A stretch of DNA of 64,000 bases from Deltaproteobacteria bacterium (lineage in GTDB: Bacteria; Desulfobacterota; Desulfobacteria; Desulfobacterales; UBA5852). Each line of letters begins with the position of its first letter. Position 1 is the stretch's first letter. Positions 53,467 to 62,620 of the stretch are shown here, piece after piece. The notes under the pieces are model-generated. The model did not search any database, was not told where the DNA came from, and saw only the letters and a list, made by a program, of their open reading frames with translations. The position numbers and the translations under genes were made by a program. The DNA lies in contig JAHLLS010000021.1 in assembly GCA_020444045.1 (NCBI GenBank), positions 1-64,000 on the forward strand, written 5' to 3'.

Positions 53467-53547
53467 GAATTCAAACCATTAGACCGCAGTTTTCTCTGGC
53501 ATGATCCAGTCGCCGTCTATCACGCAACGGGCCGGCCCCCATTGCGG

Positions 53548-54585
53548 TCAGAGGGGATACGGTACCGACATGAGACCGGCCCGCTCATCGAGACCGAGCA
53601 TCAGGTTCATATTCTGTATGGCCTGGCCCGCCGCGCCTTTAACCAGGTTGTCGATAGCGGACATCAAAATCAAGGTTCCCCCCACATCATCCAGTCGGAA
53701 ACCGATATCGATAAAATTCGTACCCCGTACGTTGCGGGTATCCGGAATGCGGTCGTTGCCGCACAATCGCACAAAAGGGCAGGTCCCGTAGCAATCGTTC
53801 AAACATTCCATGATGTGGCGATACCCCACGGAGGGCATGATTTGAGCGTAGCTTGTGGCCAGCATGCCCCGGCTCATGGGGACCAAATGGGGAACGAAGG
53901 TGATGTGAACGGTGTACCCTGCAACCAGGCCCAGTTGTTCGTCCATCTCGGGGTTATGCCGATGCTGCGCCACCTTGTAGGGTTTGAAGGACTCGCTGAC
54001 CTCACAGAAGTGGGCGGCCAGACTCAGACTGCGACCAGCGCCGCTGACACCGGATTTCGCATCGGCCACCAGATTGACCGGGGATACGAGCCCGTGCCGG
54101 ATCAACGGTATCAGGGGCAGCAGAACACTGGTCGGGTAACAGCCGGGGTTGCCAACCAGCCGGGCCGAACCGATGCGTTCCGCATACACTTCGCTGAGAC
54201 CGTAAACCGCCTGGTCCAGCAAAGCAGGTGCCGCATGGGGCTGGTAAACCGCCTCATAACGGCTGACATCGCTGAATCGGAAGTCTGCCGACAGATCGAT
54301 CACCCGCAGCCCATTCTGGAGCAGCTCGGGAACCAGGGTCATGGGAAGTTGATGGGGCAATGACAAAAAGACGACATCGGCCCGGTCTTTGAGTCGGGTA
54401 ATGTCATAGGCTTCGCACGCCAGATCGGTCATCCCCGTCAAGGCCGGATAAATGGTTGAAAACGGCTTACCGGCATACTGGCGCGATGTAACCGCCGTAA
54501 GCGTGACGTCCGGATGCCCGGTTAGAATCCTGACCAGTTCGGCTCCGGCGTACCCGGTGGCGCCCACCACAGCAACTCGGCTCAT
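53548..54585 (-). CDS. argC: N-acetyl-gamma-glutamyl-phosphate reductase
   Basis: 345 residues. Rossmann start VAVVGATGYAGAELVRIL (4-21), catalytic C149 in LVGNPGCYPTSVLLPL, and FVPHLVPMSRGM with the conserved His. It reduces N-acetylglutamyl phosphate with NADPH in arginine synthesis. ATG 54585. It is downstream of no other arg gene here; folD starts 190 bp further along the same strand from its own promoter. It diverges from the YibQ-like gene. Confidence 0.93.
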   Translation of the reverse strand: MSRVAVVGATGYAGAELVRILTGHPDVTLTAVTSRQYAGKPFSTIYPALTGMTDLACEAYDITRLKDRADVVFLSLPHQLPMTLVPELLQNGLRVIDLSADFRFSDVSRYEAVYQPHAAPALLDQAVYGLSEVYAERIGSARLVGNPGCYPTSVLLPLIPLIRHGLVSPVNLVADAKSGVSGAGRSLSLAAHFCEVSESFKPYKVAQHRHNPEMDEQLGLVAGYTVHITFVPHLVPMSRGMLATSYAQIMPSVGYRHIMECLNDCYGTCPFVRLCGNDRIPDTRNVRGTNFIDIGFRLDDVGGTLILMSAIDNLVKGAAGQAIQNMNLMLGLDERAGLMSVPYPL

Positions 54586-54716
54586 AAAACCTCCTGATTT
54601 TCAATAGGAACGGTAAAAACCTGTCTCAGGACCGTCTATCAGAGAAGCCATACGGATTCAAGGCGTATGCTTATAATGGTTGCCATACAGTCCATTTACC
54701 ATATATAGTATAGTTA

Positions 54717-54745
54717 TTGACGCGACACCCCATAAATTGTATAGA
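54717..54745 (+). promoter_or_regulatory. Sigma-70-type promoter
   Basis: TTGACG (54717-54722), 17-bp spacer, TATAGA (54740-54745), about 95 bp before the divergent polysaccharide deacetylase gene. A second, weaker set (TTGCCA 54680, TATAGT 54704) overlaps it upstream. Confidence 0.6.
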
Positions 54746-54838
54746 GGTGGCGATCCACTGCCGATCGTTTTTCGTGGCAGCCGATCGTCGGCTTTTGCAA
54801 TCAAGACGGGCAATATGATCGTTTTCAGCGGGTAGGAT

Positions 54839-55612
54839 ATGGATCGGAGAGCGTTTCTCGTCAAATCGATCGGATGGACTCTGGCCGGCATTGCCGGGCT
54901 CAATCCTTTTGCAAAAGCCTTTGCCATGGGCCAGCGCCCCCAGGACGCCCGCATGGCCGTCATTATCGATGATATCGGGTACAGCCGGCGCCAGGCGGCA
55001 GCCTTCATGGAAATCGGTGCCGATCTGACCTATGCGGTTTTGCCCCACCTACCCTACTCCGCCGCGTTGGCCTGCACTATCCATGAAAAAGGCCACGAAA
55101 TTCTGCTCCACCAGCCCATGGAACCTTTCGATTGCCAGCTGGATCCCGGCCCCGGGGCCCTCTATGTCGGCGATAGCGCCGCCCGAATCGAGAAGGTCGT
55201 GCGCACCAACATCCGGGCCGTACCGTTTGTAACCGGGGTCAACAATCATATGGGCTCACGGTTTACGTCGAACGGCGACGATATTCGCTATGCGCTGCAG
55301 GCCATCAAAAGCCGGGGACTCTTTTTTGTCGACAGCCTGACAACCCATCGTTCCAAAGCCTATCACACCGCTTGCAGCCTCCACATGCCCCGTGGCCGCC
55401 GGGATACCTTTCTGGACAACCACCGCCACCCCCAGGCCATTCTGAACCGCCTCTACGGCGTGATGAACCAGGCTTTGGTCCACGGCCATGCCATTGCCAT
55501 CGGGCACCCTTACCCCGAGACTGCCGCTGCCCTCAGGGTCTTTTGGTCAGAAATTCAGGACACACCCGTCCATGTGGTTCCCGTATCCCGTCTGCTTACC
55601 AAAGAGGCCTGA
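54839..55612 (+). CDS. YibQ-like divergent polysaccharide deacetylase, Tat-exported
   Basis: 257 residues. The start MDRRAFLVKSIGWTLAGIAG has a twin-arginine-type motif (DRRAFL) and a hydrophobic segment, so export is likely. The core has MAVIIDDIGYSRRQAAAFME near 39-58, ADLTYAVLPHLPYS, GVNNHMGSRFTSN and GLFFVDSLTTHRS, the pattern of the divergent polysaccharide deacetylase (DUF610/YibQ) family of the NodB fold. It probably acts on a periplasmic glycan. ATG 54839 follows the promoter at 54717. Next gene 280 bp downstream. Confidence 0.8.
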   Translation: MDRRAFLVKSIGWTLAGIAGLNPFAKAFAMGQRPQDARMAVIIDDIGYSRRQAAAFMEIGADLTYAVLPHLPYSAALACTIHEKGHEILLHQPMEPFDCQLDPGPGALYVGDSAARIEKVVRTNIRAVPFVTGVNNHMGSRFTSNGDDIRYALQAIKSRGLFFVDSLTTHRSKAYHTACSLHMPRGRRDTFLDNHRHPQAILNRLYGVMNQALVHGHAIAIGHPYPETAAALRVFWSEIQDTPVHVVPVSRLLTKEA

Positions 55613-55891
55613 TGCGGCGGTTCGCCCGTACGACAATCCCGTTAAGCCAATGAAACGAGCGGCAGCGTCTTTCGTGATAGGGCGTAAAAGCGTCGCCGCC
55701 TACCGACAAGAACTGTTTGGGAATCGATATCGGCTATCGACAATCCGGCGTCAACCCGATATATAGCCTGTGTGGGCAGGTGCCGCCGCTCGCACCGCGA
55801 GTGTCTGGCCTTCTCCCTGCAACCACCGCATGCGGCGAGAAGCATCCACCCCTCATAACGTCAATATCCCCCAAACCATCGAGGAGATCGC

Positions 55892-56497
55892 ATGACTCGC
55901 GAGAATCTGCCAACGGCAATCCTCACGCCGGAAGAGGGGCAATACCTCGTGCGGCTGGCCCGCGCCACCATTGCCGAACAGCTCAAATCTCCGATAGACA
56001 GTGACGATCTGCGGTCTATCCAAACGGCTTTGCAGGCCACCGTCTTCAATACACGATGTGGTGTTTTTGTAACCCTTAGCCTTGAAGGCACCCTGCGGGG
56101 ATGCATCGGCAGCCTTGCCGCCTCCGAGCCCCTGGCCGAAACTGTCCGCCGCAATGCCGTCAATGCCGCCTTTCATGATCCGCGCTTTCCACCGTTGGAT
56201 CTGGGCGAACTCGACCGGATCGCAATAGAGGTGAGCGTTCTCAGCCCGCCAGCCGCCTTGTCCTACGACAACGCCGACGATCTGATGTTGCGGCTGCGTC
56301 CCGGGATCGATGGTGTCATCCTCCGCAAGGGCTCGGCCAGCGCCACATTTCTTCCCCAGGTATGGAAACAGCTTCCCCGTTGCCAGGACTTTCTGTCACA
56401 CTTATGTTTAAAAGCCGGCCTTTCGGCCAGCGCCTGGTATGATGGGAATTTGCAGGTTGAGACCTACCAGGTGCAATCCTTTGAAGAGGGTCGATGA
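55892..56497 (+). CDS. AmmeMemoRadiSam system protein A (AMMECR1 domain)
   Basis: 201 residues. The AMMECR1 core is present: FVTLSLEGTLRGCIGSLAASEPLAE near 60-84 with the invariant LRGCIG, then NAVNAAFHDPRFPPLDLGEL and VLSPPAAL. The family is one part of the AmmeMemoRadiSam system, with a Memo-like protein and a radical SAM enzyme; neither of those is in the window. ATG 55892 is preceded by gaggagatc. Function of the system is not firmly known. Confidence 0.85.
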   Translation: MTRENLPTAILTPEEGQYLVRLARATIAEQLKSPIDSDDLRSIQTALQATVFNTRCGVFVTLSLEGTLRGCIGSLAASEPLAETVRRNAVNAAFHDPRFPPLDLGELDRIAIEVSVLSPPAALSYDNADDLMLRLRPGIDGVILRKGSASATFLPQVWKQLPRCQDFLSHLCLKAGLSASAWYDGNLQVETYQVQSFEEGR

Positions 56498-56545
56498 ACA
56501 GCGTTTAAGAAGGGTGTCGATCGGCAGTGACGAGGGAGGGATGGC

Positions 56546-56764
56546 TCACGGGGTAGTGACCGGTGCTTTGCGTCGGCGGATGACGGTGCCGCGGCTGGCA
56601 CTCTGGAACCATTGGCGGTTCAACTCTTCTTTTAGCAAGGCAAGAAGATCAGCATGGGCTTCACGCCCTGTGAGTCGATACCCCATGGCGCGCAGCTCCT
56701 GCCGCAATTCACGTTCACTATGTTGACGCTCATCTGCCGAGCGGTCTTTGACTTTTTTTTCCAT
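56546..56764 (-). CDS. Small basic protein, unrecognised
   Basis: 72 residues from ATG 56764. It is highly charged and helical (KDRSADERQHSERELRQELR, then LLALLKEELNRQW), with a basic tail (RRRKAP). No membrane segment or export signal. It has no family I recognise; the AMGYRLTGREAHADLLALL stretch looks like a conserved-protein helix pair. It converges on the AMMECR1 gene, 48 bp between stops. Likely real because of its composition, but this is a moderate call. Confidence 0.5.
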   Translation of the reverse strand: MEKKVKDRSADERQHSERELRQELRAMGYRLTGREAHADLLALLKEELNRQWFQSASRGTVIRRRKAPVTTP

Positions 56765-56949
56765 GGCAACGACCTTTTGTTATCAATGATATACTATGCC
56801 AGCAAAAACGATTCGCCTGGGGCGCAATTCCGTTAAAGGATCGTGTTGATGCCGCTTTTATATGAGTCACAATAGCCCGTCAAGCCGAAAAGCGCCTCGG
56901 ACAGGAAATGCGCGTTCATCATGACACACCGGCCGATCCGCCGATATCT

Positions 56950-57513
56950 TCAAAGTGACGTCTGCACCCCCCCGACAGATGGTGGCGCAGGCCCGTTTGC
57001 CAGAGGCGCCATCAATTCATAGAGTGCATCGAAAATGGCAATATTCTGCTGAATACGCGCAATGCCTTTTTCGATGAGAGCCAAAGCCTGGGGATCGCGG
57101 ATAAACGCATCATACACTTTGATGGCAAGAATCAAATCCTCTGATTTCTGGCGGGCATCCGCCACGTCCCGCGCGCGCAGGGTAAAAAAATCGGACCGCG
57201 CGCTGTCGCGGATGTATTCGGTAATCGAAAGCAGCTCCCATTGGTAATAGGCAATCAGGTTGGCTTGCGTAATAAACCGTGCCGCACTTTGAATTTCGGC
57301 CAACTGCTGACCCGACTGTTCGATATGCCGACGCGCGGCGGCATGCAGGTCGCTGTCGACAGCCTTCAATTCATGGTAGTTCAGATAAAGCGCTTCTACT
57401 TCTGAGCGCAACGGGCCAAAATCAGGCAAGGCGTTTGTTTTGGCACACCCGCCAAGGAGTATCACGAGAAGCAAACTCGTTGGATAAAACCATCGTTTCA
57501 GTTGAATCGGCAT
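56950..57513 (-). CDS. Lipoprotein, helical, unrecognised
   Basis: 187 residues. A signal peptide (basic MPIQLKRWFYP, hydrophobic LLLVILL) ends in a lipobox LLGGC near 19-23, so it is lipid-anchored after export. The mature part is all-helical (YLNYHELKAVDSDLHAAARR, and many Ala/Gln/Arg). It may be a coiled-coil bundle in the periplasm. No family or partner is evident; the gene upstream on the strand is phosphoglucomutase, 100 bp away. Start ATG 57513. Confidence 0.7.
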   Translation of the reverse strand: MPIQLKRWFYPTSLLLVILLGGCAKTNALPDFGPLRSEVEALYLNYHELKAVDSDLHAAARRHIEQSGQQLAEIQSAARFITQANLIAYYQWELLSITEYIRDSARSDFFTLRARDVADARQKSEDLILAIKVYDAFIRDPQALALIEKGIARIQQNIAIFDALYELMAPLANGPAPPSVGGVQTSL

Positions 57514-57616
57514 GTCGCCCCCCGGTGTTGCCCATCTTCCACGATCAATTTTTACGATAGCGGCAGCACGGCGTGTACCGCATCGCCGTTGTTATTAAAT
57601 GATGGTGATCTTTCGA

Positions 57617-59284
57617 CTACCCCGTCGTCGCAGTGGCGCCTGCCGACTGGAAGACGGCGTCAACAATGTGCCGGGCCTCGTTCTGAATCCGCCGGAGATA
57701 GTCCTGCCCCTGGAAACTCTCCGCGTATATCTTATAGATGTCTTCCGTTCCGGGTGGTCGCGCCGCAAACCAGCCATTGGCTGTCACAACCTTGAGTCCC
57801 CCAATGGCGGCGCCGTTGCCCGGAGCCCGGGTGAGCTTTTCGATGATGGCCTCACCGGCCAGCTCATCGGCGGCAACCTGATCCGGCGTCATTGCGGCCA
57901 GACAGTCCTTTTGCTCGGCCGTGGCCGGGGCATCCAGCCGCTCGTAATACGGTGTCCCAAAGGTGCGGGTCAGCTCGTGAAAGCGCTCGCCCGGATCTGT
58001 TTCGGTCACCGCAATGATCTCGGCGGCCAGAAGGTTCATGATCAAACCGTCCTTGTCGGTCGTCCAGACGCTGCCGTCCCGGCGCAGAAAACTGGCCCCG
58101 GCACTCTCTTCGCCACCGAAGACACAGCTGCCGTCCTGCAGCCCGTCGACAAACCATTTAAAGCCGACCGGCACCTCCCACAGCGACCGTTTGAGTTGGT
58201 TGACCAGCCGATCGATCATCCCGCTGCTCACCAGCGTCTTGCCAATACGGCCGTCCGCTGGCCAGCGGGGGCGATGGCCAATGAGATAATGAATGGCAAC
58301 GGCCAGATAATGATTGGGGTTCATAAGCCCCGCCACCGGTGTAACGATGCCGTGGCGGTCCACATCCGGATCATTGCCAAACGCGACATCAAAACGGGAC
58401 TTCAGGTCGATCAGCCGCGCCATGGCATAGGGTGAAGAACAGTCCATGCGGATACGGCCGTCCTTGTCCACCGTCATGAAGCGGAAATCGCTTTCGACCG
58501 CATCATTGACCACCTCCAGCGTCACGCCGTAGCGCTCGGCGATCACGGACCAGTAGTCCACCGCAGCCCCGCCCATGGGGTCGACGCCGATCCGGACACC
58601 GGCGTCCCGGATAGCCGCCAGATCCACGACGTTTTCAAGATCGTCGACGTAAGCCCCCAGGAGGTCGGCTTCCCGGACCGTTCCCCGGCGGCGCAACCGG
58701 CCACCGGCCATGCGTTTCACGCCACGGTTGTTTTGCGTGAGAAGTTGATTGGCCCGTTTTTCGATCCACTGGGTAACGGAACTGTCCGCCGGTCCGCCAT
58801 GGGGCGAATTGTATTTGAGACCGCCGTCTTCCGGCGGATTGTGGGAAGGGGTAATCACAATGCCGTCGGCCAAGCCTGCACGTCGCCCCCGATTGTGCGT
58901 CAGGATCGCATGCGAAATAACCGGGGTCGGCGTGTAGGGACTGCGTCCGCAGATAACCGTCGTTGCCCCGTTGCCGGCCAGAACCTCCAGGGCCGACTCG
59001 AAACTGGGCATTGAGAGGGCATGCGTATCCCGCCCTAAAAAGAGGGGGCCTGTCAGCCCCTCGCCCTGTCGGTAATCACAGACGGCCTGTGTAATGGCCA
59101 GGACGTGCGCCTCGTTGAAGCTGCCCTTCAAGGACGATCCCCGATGACCGGAGGTGCCGAAACCCACCCGTTGCGATGCAATCGACGGATCGGGGCATTC
59201 GCTGTAGTATCGGCTGATCAGGGTTGTCACATCGACCAGAAGATCACGGGGGGCTGGTTGGCCCGCCAAGGCATGAATGGCCAT
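57617..59284 (-). CDS. pgm: Alpha-D-glucose phosphomutase
   Basis: 555 residues of the alpha-D-phosphohexomutase superfamily. The start GFGTSGHRGSSLKGSFNEAH (41-60) is typical of bacterial Pgm; catalytic Ser 147 lies in VITPSHNPPEDGG, and the metal loop in FGNDPDVDRHGIV. The C-terminal phosphate-binding domain is complete. It interconverts glucose-1- and glucose-6-phosphate, linking glycogen or envelope sugar synthesis with glycolysis. ATG 59284. It stands between ferritin-like and lipoprotein genes on the same strand. Confidence 0.92.
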   Translation of the reverse strand: MAIHALAGQPAPRDLLVDVTTLISRYYSECPDPSIASQRVGFGTSGHRGSSLKGSFNEAHVLAITQAVCDYRQGEGLTGPLFLGRDTHALSMPSFESALEVLAGNGATTVICGRSPYTPTPVISHAILTHNRGRRAGLADGIVITPSHNPPEDGGLKYNSPHGGPADSSVTQWIEKRANQLLTQNNRGVKRMAGGRLRRRGTVREADLLGAYVDDLENVVDLAAIRDAGVRIGVDPMGGAAVDYWSVIAERYGVTLEVVNDAVESDFRFMTVDKDGRIRMDCSSPYAMARLIDLKSRFDVAFGNDPDVDRHGIVTPVAGLMNPNHYLAVAIHYLIGHRPRWPADGRIGKTLVSSGMIDRLVNQLKRSLWEVPVGFKWFVDGLQDGSCVFGGEESAGASFLRRDGSVWTTDKDGLIMNLLAAEIIAVTETDPGERFHELTRTFGTPYYERLDAPATAEQKDCLAAMTPDQVAADELAGEAIIEKLTRAPGNGAAIGGLKVVTANGWFAARPPGTEDIYKIYAESFQGQDYLRRIQNEARHIVDAVFQSAGATATTG

Positions 59285-59372
59285 AACGATTTACAATTCC
59301 TTTTTTTCAATTGAGGGCCGTCGTTGCATCAGCGCCCGGAGAAGGTCACTGGCTTTGACGGACACCGGGAGA

Positions 59373-59843
59373 CTATCCACCGTCCGTCTGCGGAAAAGCC
59401 GTGTTGGCGTAGAGATACTCCATTTTCTCTTTGTGCTTCAGTTCCTCGTTGGCGATTTTATACAGCATGTCGTGAACGGCATCCCCCGCATCGTAGAGCA
59501 TGGCCAGTTCACTGTAAAATTTGTAGGCCCGGAATTCCCGATGGGAGGCCACCAGAAAGATGTCCGCCCGGCTCATATCCTCTTCGACTTCGGGCTCATC
59601 GAGGTGCTCGGCAATTTTGTAATACACCACATCCGACAATCGCATGGCCTCGGGTCCGGCACCGTCGGCACGAAATTTCTCCAAATACGCTTTATGCTTC
59701 TTTTCCTCCTCGCCGATCCAGGTAAGGGCTTCGCGGGCCGCCCCATCCGTTACCCTTCCGGCAAGGTCCGTGTAGAACCGAAAGGCCTCCTCTTCCCTCG
59801 AAATGGCAATGTTGATGTACTCCAGCAGTTTTTCATCAAGCAT
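59373..59843 (-). CDS. Ferritin-like/rubrerythrin-type diiron protein
   Basis: 156 residues, a four-helix bundle. Diiron ligands are visible as EEEAFRFY (helix 1), EEEKKHKAYLEKF with ExxH (helix 2), HREFRAYKFY (helix 3) and NEELKHKEKMEYLY with ExxH (helix 4). There is no C-terminal rubredoxin domain, so it is a ferritin-like or erythrin-type protein. Such proteins reduce peroxide or store iron and fit an anaerobe's oxygen defence. ATG 59843; short gap to pgm. Confidence 0.85.
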   Translation of the reverse strand: MLDEKLLEYINIAISREEEAFRFYTDLAGRVTDGAAREALTWIGEEEKKHKAYLEKFRADGAGPEAMRLSDVVYYKIAEHLDEPEVEEDMSRADIFLVASHREFRAYKFYSELAMLYDAGDAVHDMLYKIANEELKHKEKMEYLYANTAFPQTDGG

Positions 59844-60140
59844 GACGGCATATCCTTCCTGCGGTTATTGCGTCCATTGGGTGTTGGCCGGCAGGGTCTT
59901 TCCGGTACCGCACCGAAAGAATGGCCAGGCCGGGCATCGCGAAAAAACAGCCATTGGGGACATCCAGTGAAAGCGCCTGTAGAACTCATCTTAATCACCC
60001 CGCCGCTTTTTGGCAACCGTTCCGAACGCCGACTTGCCCCTACGCGCCATGATCCGCCGGATCAAAATGGTGACATGCTGTTTTGCGCGTAAAGACCCGT
60101 ATCCGGGTGCGGCCGCAGTCGCTATGGATAAAGAATCCCG

Positions 60141-60311
60141 TCAGGCATAGTGCGCCTCGTTGTAAAAGGTGCTGGCTTCCTCCACGGAGTCGAATATCAA
60201 CCAGTCTTTCCAGATGACCCGCCCGCCGCGCTGGCGGGTGATTTCAACCGTGGTGCTGCCGTGGTATTCAAACGCTTCCTGGTAATCCGGGTAAAGGGTC
60301 GGTCGCTCCAT
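60141..60311 (-). CDS. 56-residue small protein
   Basis: A short gene with a near-perfect ribosome site (aaggaggaacc) before ATG 60311 and TGA at 60141. The peptide begins MERPTLYPDYQEAFEYHGST and ends in ASTFYNEAHYA; the middle (VEITRQRGGRVIWKDWLIFD) gives a beta-hairpin-like, charged/aromatic pattern. It looks like a small folded protein of about five strands and a helix. No family recognised. It diverges from the WYL regulator, 180 bp away, so may be under its control. Confidence 0.75.
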   Translation of the reverse strand: MERPTLYPDYQEAFEYHGSTTVEITRQRGGRVIWKDWLIFDSVEEASTFYNEAHYA

Positions 60312-60490
60312 GGTTCCTCCTTATGATTGAAATTATTAACAGATTCCCATATTAAATGGTGTGGTATCTGTCGTTGATACCTTTCGTACCATGGCGGTGT
60401 GACAGATCCGGTCACACCCTTCGATTTTTTTTTTAGGATTTCCGGCAAACCGCTGAAAATTTGCTGCGACCATCAACACGGGAGGCGCCG

Positions 60491-61489
60491 ATGGCGAGGG
60501 GGGATCAACTGGCCCGCCAATGGACGATCATTCAGAACCTGCTGTCATCCCGGACAGGTAAATTGGTGTCCGAATTAGCCGCAACGTTGGGCTGCCACCG
60601 CCGCACGGTCTACCGCGACCTGGAAGCACTGCAGTCGGCCGGCTTCCCGCTCTACAGCGACCAGGAAGACGGCCGTTCACGCTGGTATCTGATCGAAAGC
60701 GCCCGCCAGGCGGTCCCGATTCCCTTCAGCATAACGGAGTTGATGGCGCTCTACTTCAGCCGCGACTGGTTGCGCATGCTGGAAAACACTGTATTCCACG
60801 AGTCCTTGGAATCTCTCTTCCAAAAAGTTCAAGCCACCTTGCCTCCCGAAACCAACCGGTACCTGGAAACCTTCCGCCGCACGGTCAAGGTGGGTGCCCA
60901 GCCCCATAAACAATACGGCGCTTTCCGGGAAACGCTGGATCGCATCAACCAGGCGATCATCCAGCAAACCATGCTTCGCATGGCGTATTACACCATGAGC
61001 CGCAAACGCCTGAGCCGCCGCAACATCGCCCCCTACCGGCTATGGTTTTTCGACGGAACGTTCTACCTGATCGCCTATTGTTATCTCCGGAAGGCTGTCC
61101 GGGTGTTCGCCGTCGACCGCATTCGCTCGCTGGAGGTGTTGGAGGAAACCTTCCGTCTGCCGGACGAAAAGGTTGTGGATGGCTTCATGGAAACCAGTTT
61201 CGGTGTCTTCCGCGGGGAAAACGTGCACGTGAAAATTCGCTTCGCCCCCAAAGTGGCCGGCTATATCGCCGAAAAAACCTGGCATGCCACCCAGAAACTG
61301 ACGCCGCAGAAAAACGGCGCCCTGCTTTTTGAGGCTGACGTGGCCGGAACCGAAGAAATCAAGCATTGGGTAATGCAGTGGGGTGCCCATGCCGAAGTAC
61401 TGTCACCGGAGACACTGCGCCGGGAAATACAATCGGAGGCGACGGCCATGGTAAACTGCTATAGCGATGGCGATCCTGCCGGCAATTGA
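60491..61489 (+). CDS. WYL-domain transcriptional regulator (YafY-like)
   Basis: 332 residues. N-terminal helix-turn-helix (LVSELAATLGCHRRTVYRDLEAL near 27-49), a WYL domain at about 150-225 (LRMAYYTMSRKRLSRRNIAPYRLWFFDGTFYLIAY), and a C-terminal WCX extension. WYL domains bind ligands such as nucleotides or DNA fragments and control stress or defence genes; no defence genes are adjacent here. ATG 60491 follows gggagg. The divergent 56-residue gene is the nearest candidate target. Confidence 0.85.
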   Translation: MARGDQLARQWTIIQNLLSSRTGKLVSELAATLGCHRRTVYRDLEALQSAGFPLYSDQEDGRSRWYLIESARQAVPIPFSITELMALYFSRDWLRMLENTVFHESLESLFQKVQATLPPETNRYLETFRRTVKVGAQPHKQYGAFRETLDRINQAIIQQTMLRMAYYTMSRKRLSRRNIAPYRLWFFDGTFYLIAYCYLRKAVRVFAVDRIRSLEVLEETFRLPDEKVVDGFMETSFGVFRGENVHVKIRFAPKVAGYIAEKTWHATQKLTPQKNGALLFEADVAGTEEIKHWVMQWGAHAEVLSPETLRREIQSEATAMVNCYSDGDPAGN

Positions 61490-61508
61490 TCGAAGTGCTA
61501 TCCACCGG

Positions 61509-62072
61509 TTAGGGCGTCGGCGGACGTATGGCGACCAGGGATGCTTTGCGGGCCGGAGCATCCTTGTGGCGGCTGGCCCCCTCACCGTAGGCGATGGTTT
61601 GCAAGGTTGGAAAGGCGTGGCGTAATTCGCCGTCTTTCAGAAGGTGATGCCGGCCGAACTTTCGACCGGGACGTTTCTGCTTATCCTGCAGGTAGGTTTC
61701 GAAAATCAAAACCCCGCCGGGCGCAAGACCTTCCTGAATGGCGGGAAAGAGGCGCCGCATCAGAAACCGGGTATTGACGATCAATTGGTAGCGGCGAGGA
61801 TGAATCCGAAAGGCGTCCATATCCTGGCAGATGCGGTTGATCGCAGGCGAACGGCAGACGAAACGCTGCAGGCCTTCCTCGGAAATATCCACCGCATCGA
61901 CGTCAAATCCCCGGGCGGCAAGAAAACAGGCATTGCGCCCGTTGCCGCAGGCCAGATCCAGGGTACGGCCGACCGGGGCATGATGGTAAAAGGCCTGCAC
62001 GATCCGCGAGGCCGCCGTCGGAAATTGGGCCTCCCGGTACTTGCGGTTCCATTTGTCACGATCAGACGTCAT
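61509..62072 (-). CDS. SAM-dependent methyltransferase (TehB-like)
   Basis: 187 residues. SAM-binding motif TLDLACGNGRNACFLAARGF near 37-56, acidic residue in DAVDISEEGL, and GGVLIFETY. It resembles the TehB or small-molecule class-I methyltransferases often next to tellurite- or thiol-handling genes. The substrate is unknown. ATG 62072 lies inside the end of the Nudix gene (11-bp overlap), so the two are coupled. Confidence 0.8.
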   Translation of the reverse strand: MTSDRDKWNRKYREAQFPTAASRIVQAFYHHAPVGRTLDLACGNGRNACFLAARGFDVDAVDISEEGLQRFVCRSPAINRICQDMDAFRIHPRRYQLIVNTRFLMRRLFPAIQEGLAPGGVLIFETYLQDKQKRPGRKFGRHHLLKDGELRHAFPTLQTIAYGEGASRHKDAPARKASLVAIRPPTP

Positions 62073-62571
62073 GGCGGTCGGCGCAACCGAAATGATAGCG
62101 ACCTGACAATAACTGCCGGGTGGGGAGACTCACGTCAAGGCCGGCCATCTCAGCCTCGGCAACCCAGCGCGCCTCCAAGGCATCGTCACCGGAGCTTAGG
62201 GCGCCGCCTTGATAGGTCGCATCCAGGTCGACAATGACATAATGATAGCGAATCCGGCCTGTGTCGTCGCGCTCGACCACATCGAACACATAGGCCGGTT
62301 CACCGGCGGCAATGCGGATACCGGTTTCCTCCAGGATTTCCCGCTCGGCCGCCTGGGTCAGGGATTCCCCCAGAAGCACACTCCCTCCGGGGATCGCCCA
62401 TTGACCGCGTGCCGGTGCCTTCCCCCGCCGCACCAGCAGGATGCGATTGTCCTTGAAAACGACGGCGCCGACAGCCACACGCGGTTTCGACGGATACCCC
62501 GCCGAAGCGTTCTGATCTATATCGGATTTCCGCTGCACCCCTTCCCGCCTCCCGGAACCGTTTTCCAACAA
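62062..62571 (-). CDS. Nudix hydrolase (MutT/ADP-ribose pyrophosphatase-like)
   Basis: 169 codons. Nudix box at about 62-84 (GGSVLLGESLTQAAEREILEE) after VAVGAVVFKDNRILLVRRG; the AxPGGxxxxGES pattern is of the ADP-ribose/MutT type. The first codon is TTG 62571, with no Met before the core, so the exact start is uncertain. It cleaves a nucleoside diphosphate derivative; specificity unknown. It is followed by the overlapping methyltransferase gene and preceded by psiE on the same strand. Confidence 0.75.
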   Translation of the reverse strand: MLENGSGRREGVQRKSDIDQNASAGYPSKPRVAVGAVVFKDNRILLVRRGKAPARGQWAIPGGSVLLGESLTQAAEREILEETGIRIAAGEPAYVFDVVERDDTGRIRYHYVIVDLDATYQGGALSSGDDALEARWVAEAEMAGLDVSLPTRQLLSGRYHFGCADRHDV

Positions 62572-62620
62572 CCCGCCATATCTGGTGGCCGGCGACCTTC
62601 AGCGGCCGCCGCTTGGACAA

